Source: Callorhinus ursinus
Taxonomy: Eukaryota; Chordata; Mammalia; Carnivora; Otariidae
Assembly (NCBI RefSeq): GCF_003265705.1
Contig: NW_020312968.1
Coordinates: 874,305 to 938,304, forward strand
DNA length: 64,000 nucleotides
Reading direction: 5' to 3'
Both the position numbers and the translations under genes were made by a program. Positions 30,376 through 41,930 of the stretch are shown here, piece after piece. Below the pieces are notes generated by a model. The model did no database searches. It worked only from the letters and a program-made list of their open reading frames with translations, and had not been told where the DNA came from. How positions within the stretch are numbered: the first letter of the stretch is position 1; each line of letters begins with the position of its first letter.

Positions 30376-31944
30376 AATCTGCAATGCCTCCATTAGCCCG
30401 TCCGTCCGAGTATGAAAAATAAAAACGTGTCCCCTATTTTCTTTGTCAGGATGGTAAGAAGATTTATGAAACAAATACATTGTGGTACGCTTAATGGAAG
30501 AAAGAAAATAAACTTCCTTCTCCAGAGCAACTGAAACATTGGGCACATGCCTGTATATCAAAGAAAACCCGGTTTCTAGTCTCTTAGCTGTCTCTCTCTC
30601 ACGTACGCTAATTGCATATCCCACAGATTAATAATGGGACAGTGGCATGAAGAGAGGAGATATTGCTTGTTACCCACATACTGCTAAGAGATTTATTTAC
30701 CAACGCAACTAGTCATGACTCATAGCGGATTCCTGAGAGCAGATTAATTTGACTACTATAATATAATATAAATATGTATTTTATCATAAAACATAATAAT
30801 ATTTGTAATTATATGACACATAATAATGATTGATAGCAATGGAGGTATCTTCTATTATTTCTTCAACCATGTGTGTTCATCATTTGGTAAATATTCCACA
30901 CGTGTATTTTCCATTTTTTATTTTTGTTTTTATTTCCACTTTTTTTTTTTTTTTACCCGAGTTGCTGCCACATATTTTCTGTGGAGGAATGTGACTCGAA
31001 TCCCTGGTGCTCCTCTCATTTCCTTATTCATTTCTAATTACAGCTGGACAGTGCTTCAAAAGATCTCCTTGAGAATCAGCATTGGGTTTTCTGCCCCCTA
31101 CACACACGTTCCCTATTCCTTTGTCATCTTCCAGAACTAAAGGCCAGGCAAAAGTTAAATTTTGCAATACAGAGTTCTTTCAAAATTAAGTTTCACTTAA
31201 TCATATTCCTGGGACAGTACACATTCTTTTAAGGTACCTAGGGAACTGGCAATATTGTTGTTGCACAATTTGATAAAAACACGGAACATCCCCCAAAGGC
31301 ATGCTAGGAACAAGAAGGCAGGGCAGCCTGCTTCCACTGAGCATCCAGACAGTGGGGTTTCCAGGCTGCAGCTTTGCCTTGCAACTAGAAACACATCCTG
31401 CTCTCCATGCTTGGCTTGGATCTCTTCCCAGGTTGGAGGCTACACTGGCTAGTGAATTCTTGCACTTTCCCTTCCCAGGGTCCCGAAATCCCCTCCACTG
31501 CTTTATTATTACAATGGAGCTGAAAATAAGAAAGACGAATGGGAAACACAAGTGTTAAGTTTGTAATAGTTTGGATTCCCAGCTTATGTAACTTGTTAAA
31601 CTACTGGCTAACAGAACTGAAAGGAATCTTTGAGGTCATCTGAACTGACACCTAGCGTTCTAGAGTGAGGCACTGGTTTGCTCAGAGCTGTGGAAAAAAC
31701 ACAAGGGAAGAGTGGAAGAGAAACAAAAGAAAAATTTTAAGTGGCAGAGAAAGGAGGTAAAGACCAGAGGGTAAAGGAACAACAACAACAAAAATGGAAG
31801 TAGTTCTTTTCTTTGGGGAATTGTAAAGAATTCTGAGAGTGAGAATAAAGTGGAATTAAAAGATGATACTGAGAATCAGAGAAATGCCAAATAGAGTCTT
31901 CTGCCCTTTATGGATAAGTAGCCGTGAATTTTAAGAGACTCAAA
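30376..31944. other. Repeat-poor interval, no gene seen
   Basis: About 1.5 kb with AT-rich blocks (30755-30830), a T run at 30939-30954 and a GC-richer patch at 31280-31500. Frames on both strands at 31197-31558 overlap one another and are not recognised. Confidence 0.5.
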
Positions 31945-32690
31945 GACTCCAAACAAATATTTACTAAAACTTAGTATGGGCAGGACATTCTGCCAGGTGC
32001 TGTAGGCTATACCAAGAAGAATCCAACACGATTCCTGATTAGAAGATGATTCAAATGTTGGGGAGAGAGAGAAATTCCAGGCAAAGGAGAATTCATGTCA
32101 TTTAGGGGTGGAGAGAAAATTAAGAAAAGGTTTAATGGAAGAGTGTATCTTTGAGCTAGGGCTAAAGAGACAAGTGAAAATGCCAATAGTTGCAAGTGGT
32201 GGTCTGGAGGGGTGGCCATTCTAGGTAGACTGAACAGCATGAGCAAAAGGATATGGAAAGAGGGACTAGGAATCTTCCAGAACCTTTGAAAAGTCCAGTC
32301 AGGCTAGTGTCTAGGTTTTATGTCAGCTACTACTGTAAAATAATGTTGCCATATGTTGGAAGAGTTTGTAATACGGTGGGAATGAAGAACAGAGGATATG
32401 GACTTTGTATGTATTGGCTCATTGTTCTTTTATTTTACACAGAGCACTGTCCAGGAAGAAGAGCTGAAGCACTGCATAGAAGGACGGGGTAGAGGGCAGG
32501 TGAGGGGTAAAAAAGAGACCAGAAGCAGAAAGCTATCCCAGGGGAACCAAATTGAGAGTTGAAAAGAGGGCCATGGCAGAGAAAGGATGATGGATTCAAG
32601 AAACATCAGAAAAGAAGACTGGAAATTGCGAACTGATTGGACGGGGAAGAGAAGATTAGGAAAATGTTCAGTTGGCAGATTTCCCTGCAG
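31945..32690 (-). mobile_element. L2 element, antisense, long fragment
   Basis: AAATATTTACTAAAACTTAG, TCTGCCAGGTGCTGTAGGCT, AGAGAAATTCCAGGCAAAGG, GAACAGCATGAGCAAAAGGA and further diverged pieces match the reverse of L2 in order. At the far end GGATGATGGATTCAAGAAAC is weakly similar. Confidence 0.7.
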
Positions 32691-32719
32691 GGAAACGTAG
32701 ACTGGGGTATCTAAATTTC

Positions 32720-33060
32720 CTTTGATTCATTCAACAAATAGACATTTAGCTTCTGCTGTGGTCCCCACCCTTTGCTAAGTGGGCTGTGGCTAAAATTGAT
32801 GAGTTACACAGATTGGCCCCCAGGGAACACAGAGCCTGTGGTGGAGATGAAACAAGACACGAATAAGCACTGTACAAAATGGAATACGGTAGGTTGTGTT
32901 ACAAAGGTAAAAATCAAGTTCCGTGGGGTTTTTGAGACTAGAAGGAATCATTTCCTAAGTAAGAGGGCAGGACTGAGAAAGAATTTAGGAAGGAAAGGGC
33001 CTTTGGGCAGGGCCAGGGAAGAAGAAAACAGTTTTGAAGGACTGCAATATTGGAGTGAGT
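32720..33060 (-). mobile_element. Second L2 fragment, antisense
   Basis: TTTGATTCATTCAACAAATA starts a second reverse L2 3' end, followed by CCAGGGAACACAGAGCCTGT (the ...GGAGCTTACAGTCT part) and CAAGACACGAATAAGC. A frame of 138 codons across 32772-33188 spans this repeat and the pyrimidine tract and is not a gene. Confidence 0.65.
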
Positions 33061-33120
33061 GCCAAGAGATAAAGACTTACACGGAAAAAATTCAGGAAGG
33101 GTTGAGACAGGTGGGAAATC

Positions 33121-33182
33121 TCTCCTCCCCTCCGCTCCCCTCCCCTCCCCTCCCCTCTCCTCTCCCCCTCCCTTCCCCCTCA
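33121..33182. repeat. (CCCCT)n tract, G-quadruplex-prone on the minus strand
   Basis: CTCCCCTCCCCTCCCCTCCC within 62 almost pure pyrimidines. The minus strand reads as repeated GGGGA with more than four G4 runs at one-base spacing, an exceptionally favourable quadruplex pattern. Confidence 0.92.
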
Positions 33183-35295
33183 TCTTAATCTTTATCCATA
33201 TATTTCATACAGATAGTATTAAGATTAGATAAAATATGTAAAGGCCTTCCATAAATTCAAAACAAAAGCTCCAGAGAAATATGTATAAAATATAAATATA
33301 AATGAATAAGGCTGCTTTCGTTATCAGCTTCCTAATACTTTGAATATAGCTACACAGCTGATTGCCCAAGATAGTCACTATCAGAAGACTTCCCCTTATG
33401 CTCCCAAAAGGGAGAGGGAGAGAGATTTTATTCTAGTTTTCTAAAAACAAAACTTCTCTGAGCTCATTCAGCTACAGAGATTGTTTTATTACCTGGGATC
33501 TCTAGAAAAGTTTGAAAATCTGGTAGGTAAAAGCTGATGCTTAGCCTCTGAAACAAAACAAAACAAAATAAAACCTCATAGTGGGCTTTTGTAAGTAATG
33601 TCTGCTCCCGAGGTCATGAAACGAAAAGCCACAATTCTAAGTTCAAATCAGAACCAGCTCAGGTTTAAGGCCATGCCGGTGTTATGATGAATCTGAGTCA
33701 TCTGGAAAAGTAAATTATCAAGAAGCTACTTTCAACCCTGGGCAAAGAATTCAGAACTAAATAAAACAATATCATGTACATCTTATAACAAAGAGTATTA
33801 TGAGGCTTGTGTGCTGTTTCTGACCTGGTTTCTCAATGAACCAACTCAAAGGGAGGATGAATAACCACTGAGGAAGAAGGGCTGGAATTAAGCTCCTCAT
33901 CTTCAAAGGAGTTTGAATGGCCCTTCGTGAAGCCTGGGGAAGCCTCAGAAGAGAGTTGTCATTGATGTACCTGCACTGATAACCACTCAAGGTCAGACTC
34001 TTGGGGGATGGCCTGTGGAAGGCCAAGTGCCCCGGGTTAAACTTGCATTCTCCAGTAGTGATTTCTGTGATTTGGGTATGGTTCTCTCTCTGGTTTTCCG
34101 GTCAGTCATGAAAATACTAGCTACTTATGTTTTCCCCTTTCCAAGACTGAGTAGTGTCTTTATTTGCAATGTGGGTGAAGAAACAGAATATATAGCGATC
34201 TTGTTCTTAGTGCAGAGGTTTATTAAAGGAACAGTGGCCAGGAGAAGAGAATGTCAAAGGTTATTATCCATGCTTGCTGTTAACCTGTGCCCCCCTCAGC
34301 TGCCGATGGCTCCCTACGCATCAGGCTAGAGAACTTGGTCACCGACCTGAGTGTTCACCAGGGTGTTCACCTGAGTTGTGCCACTTGATCGAGAGAGGAA
34401 AATGTTTTTAGCTCTATGCACAGGGGCACACTGTCAGCAGATGGTATGAACAAATGATATCCTTCCTTATATTTATTCTATTTTAAGAGGTTGGAGAAGT
34501 TCCTGATTATGGAATTTAAGACTTTGTGTAGTACTCGTTCACAAAAGGAGACAGAAGAAATTATTTGGATAATTAGGGTAATAAATCCTTTATAATATAT
34601 TGTCCAATACCACCTTGATATGTATGCAGTACACACTAGCATCAACAGTAGAGAGTATCATTTTTATCATCACACAGATGAAGTTTCTCTATTTGTAAAT
34701 TCACTAGGCATTTCCTAGTCCATAATCCCTATTACTAGTCCCCATAACTGCTGCAGGGGGATGCAGGAGAAGCCGGATCCAAACAAACCACACAACTATG
34801 TTGAACAACACGGTTCAGAATTCTTGGCCATGGCTGGACCTCCTGATGGACCAAAGTTTTACTTAGATATTCAGTATCATAACTATACTCAGGGCCTAGG
34901 GAGCAATATGCCAAGTTCTAGTTAACAGCTAACAGTAACAGATAAACCTGTAAACACTCCAAACAAGAAAAACTATGAGTTGGCATGATTTGTAAATTAG
35001 CTCTTGCTACCATGAGCAGCTATTCCAAAAGGGGGCCTTATTTTGATACCACCTCCTAGCCCTCCCTCTTAATTCCTCATTTTTCTTTCAGTCTTTGGTC
35101 TTGGCCAAGAAGTCTGCCATGCATTAGCCCTTGAGTGACTGCTCTCTGCACTTTGCATCTCCTGTTCTATGTTCGTGTGTATTGATTCTCAGTATTGGAT
35201 CTCTCCCTCCATGGCCCACACCAGGCACTATTAATTCTGTAATGTATTCTTTCTGCAATGCAACACTTTCGGTTGCTTGAGTATAAGTAGAAGCC
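33183..35295. other. Repeat-poor interval, no gene seen
   Basis: About 2.1 kb. A short AAAAC run (about 33550-33575) is the only simple repeat. Frames at 33772-34026 and 34015-34329 are not recognised. Confidence 0.5.
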
Positions 35296-35505
35296 CAGTC
35301 ACAGAATCTCAGAGCTAAAAGGTACCTTCAGAATTGATGTAGCTCAACTCCATCACTTTACAAATGATGACTCTGAAGCTTAGGGAGGGTAAGAGCCTTG
35401 CATGAGCTCAAGCTCAATCAGGTATGAAAAGTGAAGGATCAAGGACCCAAACCCATGGGCTCTGTTGGCAAGCCCAGCGCTATACTTTCCTACCTGCATG
35501 GCGCC
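35296..35505 (-). mobile_element. MIR/L3-type ancient repeat
   Basis: TCACAGAATCTCAGAGCTAA, AAGGTACCTTCAGAATTGAT, TCACTTTACAAATGATGACT, GAAGCTTAGGGAGGGTAAGA and CCCAAACCCATGGGCTCTG follow the common mammalian 'AGAGCTGGAAGGGACCTTAG ... TTTACAGATGAGGAAACTGAGG' repeat. The family name is not certain. Confidence 0.6.
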
Positions 35506-35879
35506 CATCACCCAGAACTCCAAGACTTACTAATGAAGTGGACCCGTCACCTTATGGGCTCAGCCGTAACAAGAGACATACTAGGGAGGGACTCTAGAAT
35601 AGAGTGTTACATATTAGAGGAAATTCAATTATTTAAGATTTCTAAATGCCAGGAAAATTATAAAAGATTTATATTACTATTACCCAAGAGACTTCCTTGA
35701 GGCACCCTGGGAGAAGGTAGAAAATTAAAGAGATGCTGCCAACATTTCAAGCAAGTAGGTTTCTATGGCTGGCCAATCATCCTCCTGCACTTGCCTGATG
35801 GCTTAGCGAATCTAACTGCTTATTAATTTGTGTTCTTATACCAGGGGAGGATAGAAGCAGAAGAGAGTTAGAAGTATTT

Positions 35880-36465
35880 GATTGGTGGATATGGGAGGCA
35901 GGAAGGACCCAGACAAATGATTCATATTGTGGCTCGCCTGCTGGAGATTTTCCATCAGCCCACCCTCTACACATATTCTCCACCTTCTCTGCATCGATAT
36001 TTGCCTGGGCTGGGGAGACAGGGAAGATCTTTACGACATCTACCGACTGCATTTGTCTGATTCCCTTGACCTCTGCCTTTTGATCAGTGGGAAACCGTGG
36101 CAGGAGATCCAAGGGCAGGAGAAGGGAGAAGATAGGGCTTCCCCCCCGCCCCACTACTTTCTCCTTGCTTGATGCTCTGGTTCCGGCAGTGCCTCCATCC
36201 CTCAACTATAGCTCCTGTGAGTTGGCTTTTCTCTATAGCTCCAGCTCTTGCTAGAATCCTCTAGGGCTATTCCATTGCCTGCCTCTTCAAGTCTTGGGTA
36301 ACAGCTTCTCTTGTTGCTAGTCTCTGGGCATGTCAGTGTCCCCTGGAGGTCCCCTTAATGCCACTCTGTAAAGAGCCCCTTCACACTCTGTAAATTGTCT
36401 CCTCACACTTTCATCTGAGCGGGCTTTCTTTGCTTGCCTGGGCACTGACTGAAACAGCTCATTTG
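35880..36465 (+). repeat. Medium-reiterated mammalian repeat (family not named)
   Basis: GCTCTGGTTCCGGCAGTGCC, CAACTATAGCTCCTGTGAGT, TATAGCTCCAGCTCTTGCTA, GTAACAGCTTCTCTTGTTGC and GGGCACTGACTGAAACAGC are landmarks of a repeat I remember as common in placentals. The longest open frame of the window (142 codons, minus, 35777-36205) overlaps it and is not a gene. Confidence 0.55.
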
Positions 36466-37150
36466 GGGTTAATCATAGTCTGAAGTCACCATTTATCTTC
36501 TTTGCTGCAGCAGCAAAGCCATCATCATAAAGGAGAAGATCAATTCTTGTCCATTTTATATCTCATGGATCCACTAATCCATGTGAAATGCAGCTAAACT
36601 GAGCAGAGGACTGCCCCTCACCTCCACCTGCATGTCTGCCTTCTGGGTTTGGTTGATACTAATTGTGAAAATGATCATTAGGAGACAGGTGGATACAGGA
36701 GCAAGGTTTATGTTGATGTATCCTAACACTTCCTCCTGAATTATGGAGACCAATGTAAGAGCTTTGTTGTTGTTGTTCTTTTAATACAGAACCTGGTAGC
36801 ATTCAGTGGACAAAAACATGCCTTTTTTTTTGTTGAACTATTGCTGGATGAGATGAGCAACTATACCTGGAAAAAAAAAAAAAACCCAACAAAAAAAACC
36901 ACCAACTTGATTTATACAAGGGCATGATTTCTGGGTAGGTTTGAAACTGGCCCCAATTTTCCTCCAGAATTGAATTATTCTTGGCTTATTTTTCTTTTTT
37001 TTCCTCTTTTTTCAGTCATTATAGAACTATCCAGTGTTGATTAATAAAATTCATTTACTAATGCTTCTAAACTTCTCTTTGGACCGTGTGTATCATTCCT
37101 GCCACTGGAACAAAATCTTTACCTGTTCGGTGTTTTTGTTTTTTGTTTTC
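36466..37150. other. Unique sequence
   Basis: A short TTG run (36763-36777) and a 14-base A run near 36871-36884. No gene. Confidence 0.5.
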
Positions 37151-37152
37151 AG

Positions 37153-37314
37153 GGAAAAAGTGCTGTGTGTTTACTCTTTTCCATTAATCTCTGGGAGCTC
37201 AGGGTTCTCTGGGGGAGGACAACGATGCCATTCCAACGAACAAGAAATAGGACAAGGGGGCAGAAAGTACGGATCTTCTGTGTTTTTGTCCTAGATGCTG
37301 ATTGGACTTTGGTT
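37153..37314 (+). other. Candidate internal exon, 162 bases (unverified)
   Basis: It is bounded on the left by TTTTTGTTTTTTGTTTTCAG (a good acceptor ending at 37152) and on the right by a consensus donor GTAAGT (37315-37320). One frame is open across the whole segment: 54 codons, a multiple of three, beginning GKSAVCLLFS and containing TRNRTRGQKVRIF. No family is recognised. A pseudo-exon is a strong alternative; these are frequent in mammalian introns. Confidence 0.2.
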
Positions 37315-37319
37315 GTAAG

Positions 37320-37460
37320 TCATTCATTCTTTCAATCCACTAACATTGATTAGGTTGATATTTATTTATTCCTATTAAGAGCCAGGAGCTGAGGGTGGAA
37401 AGATGACTAGAACATGCTTATGTCATGAAGGGCTCACAATCGAATAGGGAAGGAGGCATC
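37320..37460 (-). mobile_element. L2 3' end, antisense
   Basis: CATTCATTCTTTCAATCCAC, TTAAGAGCCAGGAGCTGAGG, GGAAAGATGACTAGAACATG and GAAGGGCTCACAATCGAATA match the reverse L2 3' end. Confidence 0.7.
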
Positions 37461-37740
37461 TGGGGAAGTAACGCTCCTTCACTAAGTAGGGAGATGGTGC
37501 CAGCAGCTACTCATCCCCACTCATCTATTTAGTTTGGTTTAAGAGAGACGGGGATTCAAGTCCTGACTCCCTGGCATCACCATTTTGAAACTGAGTTTCT
37601 GGCTCCACTCTGGGGAGCAGTGTGTGGAAGGAGGGTCTTAAAAGGGGGGAATTTCCCCTGTAAAAATCTGCTGAAGGCAAGTTTCAATAGGAAAAGAAAG
37701 AAGGAAGGAGGGAACAAGAAAGCAAGGAAGGGAGTCCATT

Positions 37741-38068
37741 GGGTTGGCAAAGAATTCCTGTAAAGGGCCAGATAATAAACATGTCTGCCTTTGTGGGCCC
37801 TCTGTTCTCTGTCACAACTACGCCCATCTGCTTTGTAGCACCAGAGACAATAAGTTAATGGACAGGCAGGATTGTGTTCCAATCAAACTTTACTCATGGC
37901 ACACTGAAATTTGAATTTCATATAGTTTTCACGTGTCATGAAATAGTACTCCTCTTTTGATTCTTTCCCCCCACCATTTAAACATTAAAAAACAAAAATC
38001 ATTTTAAACTCATGGGCCATACTAAAAAAAAGCAGCAGTCCCGATTTGACCCATTTGACTCAATTCCT
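37741..38068 (+). mobile_element. hAT-Charlie-like non-autonomous DNA transposon
   Basis: TGGCAAAGAATTCCTGTAAA, GGGCCAGATAATAAACATGT, GTGGGCCCTCTGTTCTCTGT, TCACAACTACGCCCATCTGC and TTCCAATCAAACTTTACTCA are landmarks of a widespread MER-type element ending in a '..GGATTTGGCCC' block, seen here as CCCGATTTGACCCATTTGAC. The exact family is not named. Confidence 0.7.
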
Positions 38069-38214
38069 GGCAAGGAAGCAGGAGAGGTGCTGAATACCAT
38101 CGGTTGGCTAGAATACCTAATAATTGGGTCTCTAACCCCGTTCACGGCCATTCATTATCCCCGCTGATGAGGGTAAGTGGTTAACTAGGTACAACACATT
38201 CCCTGAGACCACAG

Positions 38215-38370
38215 GTCTATCAGTCAGCCTTTGTGAGCCTCTCTTTCTTGGTATAAAATTGACAACTTTACCTGGCCTTTAAAAACTCCTCACAGGTTTT
38301 GAGGAGGTTAAATGAAACAAAATCCAAGGAAAGTGCTTCGTGCCTCTCAGGAAGAAAAGCATTATACAAA
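38215..38370 (+). mobile_element. MIR fragment, sense
   Basis: GTGAGCCTCTCTTTCTTGGT, ATAAAATTGACAACTTTACC, AGGAGGTTAAATGAAACAAA and AAGTGCTTCGTGCC follow MIR sense landmarks (TCAGTTTCCTCATCTGTAAAAT ... GAGGATTAAATGAG ... AAGCGCTTAG). Confidence 0.65.
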
Positions 38371-38504
38371 CCCGATGTATTATGAAAGAAAAAAAAAAAA
38401 GCAAATCTGTCAGAAGGAATTGAAAGGCCTCAAGCATTGTGCAACATGACTGAAAATGCTGCCCAAGATGGAGTTCTTCCCACTGAGAGAAACGATGTGG
38501 CTTT

Positions 38505-38600
38505 CCCTCCTTAAACATGGTCTTTCCATAGTTCATCATCTGCAAAATGGGATGACTTTACTGCCTGTTCTTTTTCTTTCTTTTCTTTTTCTTTTCTTTT
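38505..38600 (+). mobile_element. Short MIR fragment followed by a CT-rich tract
   Basis: CATAGTTCATCATCTGCAAA then ATGGGATGACTTTACTGCCT match the MIR 'CATCTGTAAAATGGGGATGAT' core. It runs directly into TTTCTTTCTTTTCTTTTTCT (38570-38601). Confidence 0.5.
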
Positions 38601-38601
38601 T

Positions 38602-39354
38602 TGCTTACCCCATTAATACATTAAGAGAACCAAACTGTTCCTCAAATGGATTGTTCTGGGGCAGTTTACTGGCTCCAACATCTGAAGCAGCTTACAGGGC
38701 AGTACTCACCCTACCAAGGCCCATGCTTGTCTCTCACGGTTCATAATTATTTGACAGATTACCCCCGTGTATAGCATGGTATCAAAAGCTTTCTTAGAAA
38801 GCCCAGGTAAAATAGGCCCATAGTTTTCCTAGAGTCAACTTATGGAGACATTTTAATCAAATTGTCTTTTCAAAGGTAGTAAAACATGATCATTTTTGTG
38901 AATTAGACCTTCCTTACTATTGGTAAGGTGAGGCATTTCTTAGTATTTTATGCATTTTTTTCTTCAGGATGAATTCTTCCAGCATCTTCCTCCATAAAAA
39001 TAATTCTAGAAGCCTGTGTTTATCTGATTATCCTCACCTTACTTTTTCTAGGTAGAGCAGACCAGTTGTATTAGACAATGCTTTGTCCACCACAGGTTGG
39101 TCCACGTTTTTGCCTGAAAATTTTGAGTTTCCTGTGTTCCAATGTTTTGATTTCCAGATTTTGCTCTGTGGAGTACAGCTGTAATCTCTAAAAGCAACTA
39201 AAACAAGATTCTGTAATATCTTCTTTATTATGAGGGAATTTCTTTTTTTCTAATGGAAGCTGTCTCGGCCTCCGGTTGTTGATATATTTGTCTCAGAAAT
39301 TATTTAATTTTCCGTACATCACGTCACTTTTTTTTTTAAAACCTTGAAAGCTTA
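38602..39354. other. Unique sequence
   Basis: No gene or recognised repeat. Confidence 0.5.
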
Positions 39355-39595
39355 TTCTTCAGAGTATAATTAGGCCCAGAGACGCTCAAGTGGGAGACCT
39401 TGTAGAGAACTTTGCATAGTAACAGAGGGGCTGCCCTTGACCTTGGCGAAGGTTAAAATTTAGTCACTTAGCTTTTAGAGGTGGCATTCTTAAACCTCGT
39501 CTTTTCTGTAATGTCATTCATGTGACATACCTTTTCTTCCTCACCTTTAAGTTTCCTTTCCTTGTCATGGATTTCTTTGTGTTCATGTTATTATT
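39355..39595 (+). mobile_element. LTR16-like ERVL LTR, copy 1
   Basis: CAGAGTATAATTAGGCCCAG, AGACGCTCAAGTGGGAGACC, CTTGACCTTGGCGAAGG, CACTTAGCTTTTAGAGGTGG and CATTCTTAAACCTCGTCTTT. The same order recurs at 44562-44830, and it fits my memory of the LTR16 group. Confidence 0.65.
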
Positions 39596-40438
39596 ATGCT
39601 GACAATATTTCCATTTTGTGTAAGTGACATGAATTAGCCTCATGTTATTCTATAGTTTTGTTCTCCCATTTACTTCTTCCCAACTTCCCTTTGTGTGATG
39701 CAACTCTAATCTTCTATAATGATGATTCTCATCCTAGTTGATGCAAACTTGTCATGTCCGTGCAGGCAGACTAAAAGATCTCTTTCCAGAGCCTTGTTTC
39801 GTGAAACTCGAACCATAATTTATATCAGATGGAGAAAGATTGCTCCTAGTACGAAGGGTAGAAAAGAAAAGCACTTCTTTCCTTTAAAAGGAATTTTGAG
39901 TAGTTTTAATAACACACCATTCTGGGCCATTGCTATTGTGTCTAAGAGGTACCAATGTCCCTCACTTTTGCCGTTCGTGCTTAAAACAGTGTCACTTGAA
40001 TTCAATCAAGTACAGTTCTCTGATTACTTTTATTTCTGGGACAGACTTTCAAGAGCAACTTCTAATTTTAGGTATTGTAGCTGAGATTCTTCCCATTCTC
40101 TGTACTCCACTGATGTTCTCTGTGCATTAGCGTCCTTCTAAAGACGACAATCATAAGCACTCCATAGACGAAGCAGAAAGCTCATATGGGTGGAGGTGAA
40201 GGAGGGCAGAGAGGGAACGAGAGATCTCTTTGTGTGTTTGTGTTCTGCGTGTTTAATTGTACATGACCATTTTACAAATAAACAGCCTTTCAAAACCTTT
40301 TAATTATTGTAATCTTAGAGACTAGAATACAGTGAAGCTAATTCAGATGATCTAGAATAAAGCACAACATCTCTTTTCTTTTGTGAATAAATCAGTTTGC
40401 TTTCTTGTACTCGTGATACCTATAACACATACTGCATC
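39596..40438. other. Unique sequence
   Basis: No gene. The frame at 39719-40084 (121 codons) has no family signature. Confidence 0.5.
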
Positions 40439-40452
40439 CTCCTGGATATTTT

Positions 40453-40647
40453 TTTAAAGATTTTTATTTATTTATTTGACAGAGAGAGAGAGACAGCGAG
40501 AGCAGGAACACAAGCAGGGGAAGTGGGAGAGGGAGAAGCAGGCTCCCACTGAGCAGGGAGCCCGATGCGGGGCTCCATCCCAGGACCCTGGGATTATGAC
40601 CTGAGCCGAAGGCAGATGCTTAATGACTGAGCCACCCAGGTGCCCCC
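40453..40647 (-). mobile_element. Young Can-SINE, minus strand
   Basis: Tail AAAGATTTTTATTTATTTAT, body GACAGCGAGAGCAGGAACAC and CCAGGACCCTGGGATTATGA, reverse head GACTGAGCCACCCAGGTGCC. The 14-base target-site duplication CTCCTGGATATTTT (40439-40452 and 40648-40661) is identical on both sides. A close relative of the copy at 25772. Confidence 0.97.
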
Positions 40648-40661
40648 CTCCTGGATATTTT

Positions 40662-41279
40662 AAAGATGTACCTTTCTCTCAACAATTTTTCCTCTCTGCT
40701 ATTAATGCAAAAACCAGAGCAGATGAGCCGAAGAGGAGCCCAGGTATGTGTATCAGTTAGGAAGCTCTGAGGTTGAATTGTGAAGTATGTATACTTCCTG
40801 GGTTGTGGTGCTCACCCAGATAAAGACAACTGTCCTGAAATGAAGTTCTCTCAAGCCAATTTCCTCATTGTTCTGAACTGACTAGAGCTCTGGGTTCTTG
40901 ACCATCTCAATGCAAAGACCTGGGGTGGGCAGGGAACAGGTTCAAGGCATGAACCCCAGAGACATGGGTTAGAAAGAATAAGAGTGTCATAGGACTGAAG
41001 ATTAATGCCAGTGCAGCAAGATGAAGGAATCCATCATCTTTCTGTTTTAGGAATAGAGAGACACCATGTACGTCTCCTGCTTCAGAGCCGGACTGTTCAC
41101 TAGGTGGTGAACTCAAGCTGTGTGGTTCCTATTATGTCCTCAATCAATCTTCTGGAAGTTGAGTAGGGATCTTGTAACTCCTTGTGTGGGTCAGGATCTC
41201 AGGCGTTTTCCTGAGAATTTAGTGAGTGAATACTTAGAAGGAGTGAGCATGAGTTGAGGGAAACAAATAAGGGAAGACC
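40662..41279. other. Unique sequence
   Basis: No gene or repeat recognised. Confidence 0.5.
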
Positions 41280-41930
41280 CTGGGTTAGCACAGGTGAGAA
41301 GTCATGACCTACCACAGGCCTGGAGGGCAAGAGCCGTGGGCCGCTGAGGGTCATGGCGGTCAGCCAGGGTCGAGAAAGTCGTGAGGCCCAGCATCCAGGA
41401 GCTAGGGAAGAAATAAACCTCTCCCTATGCTTGCCTCTGATTTCCTCAAAGTGGCTCCCATCAGATGAAGTCCTCCAGCTGCAGAGGGCACAGGAGCTGC
41501 TTGGCAGCACCGGCCTCAGGATCCAGCCTCCTGGCCGAGGAGGAGGGCAGAGGAGCCTGGAGCAGAGCAGGTGGGGCAAATGGAGAATGCCCGCACATTC
41601 GCCTCGCATAACCCTGCTTCTTCATTTTCCTCAAGTTCTTGGCTCTCCTTCTCGATTTTTCTCCTCCCGTCCTTATGCTCTCAGTTTCCCTGCTTAGCAG
41701 TGTTTCCTCACTGTCTGTGCCATCTCATCGTGCGATTGGCACCAAAGGCATCCTCCATCTGCCTGCTACAGCGCCTCCCACCCGCTCCGCACAGCTTCAC
41801 TTCAACATCCAGTGGGCCCGTGGCTCTTCTGTCACGCTGTCGCCCTCACCTGCGGGGGCTCTGCCTGGTGTGTCTCAACTGCCTTCCGGAACTGGAAATC
41901 TTTCCGGCACCAATATTTTGAAGTCACGCT
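41280..41930. other. GC- and CpG-richer segment of unknown nature
   Basis: About 650 bases clearly richer in G, C and CpG than the window (GGTCGAGAAAGTCGTGAGG, CTCCTGGCCGAGGAGG, CACGCTGTCGCCC, CTTTCCGGCACC). Long frames exist on both strands (41199-41609 minus, 41353-41971 plus) because such sequence has few stops; none is recognised. The left half may be a decayed medium-reiterated repeat. A weak regulatory island is another possibility. Confidence 0.4.

Noticed and set aside
32772..33188. 138-codon open frame
   Set aside because: It spans an L2 fragment and ends in a pyrimidine tract translated as a P/L/S repeat; low-complexity artefact.
35777..36205. 142-codon open frame, the longest in the window
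   Set aside because: It overlaps a dispersed mammalian repeat read backwards, has opposing frames on the other strand, and shows no domain.
39719..40084. 121-codon open frame
   Set aside because: No domain, no conserved motif, AT-rich composition like its flanks.
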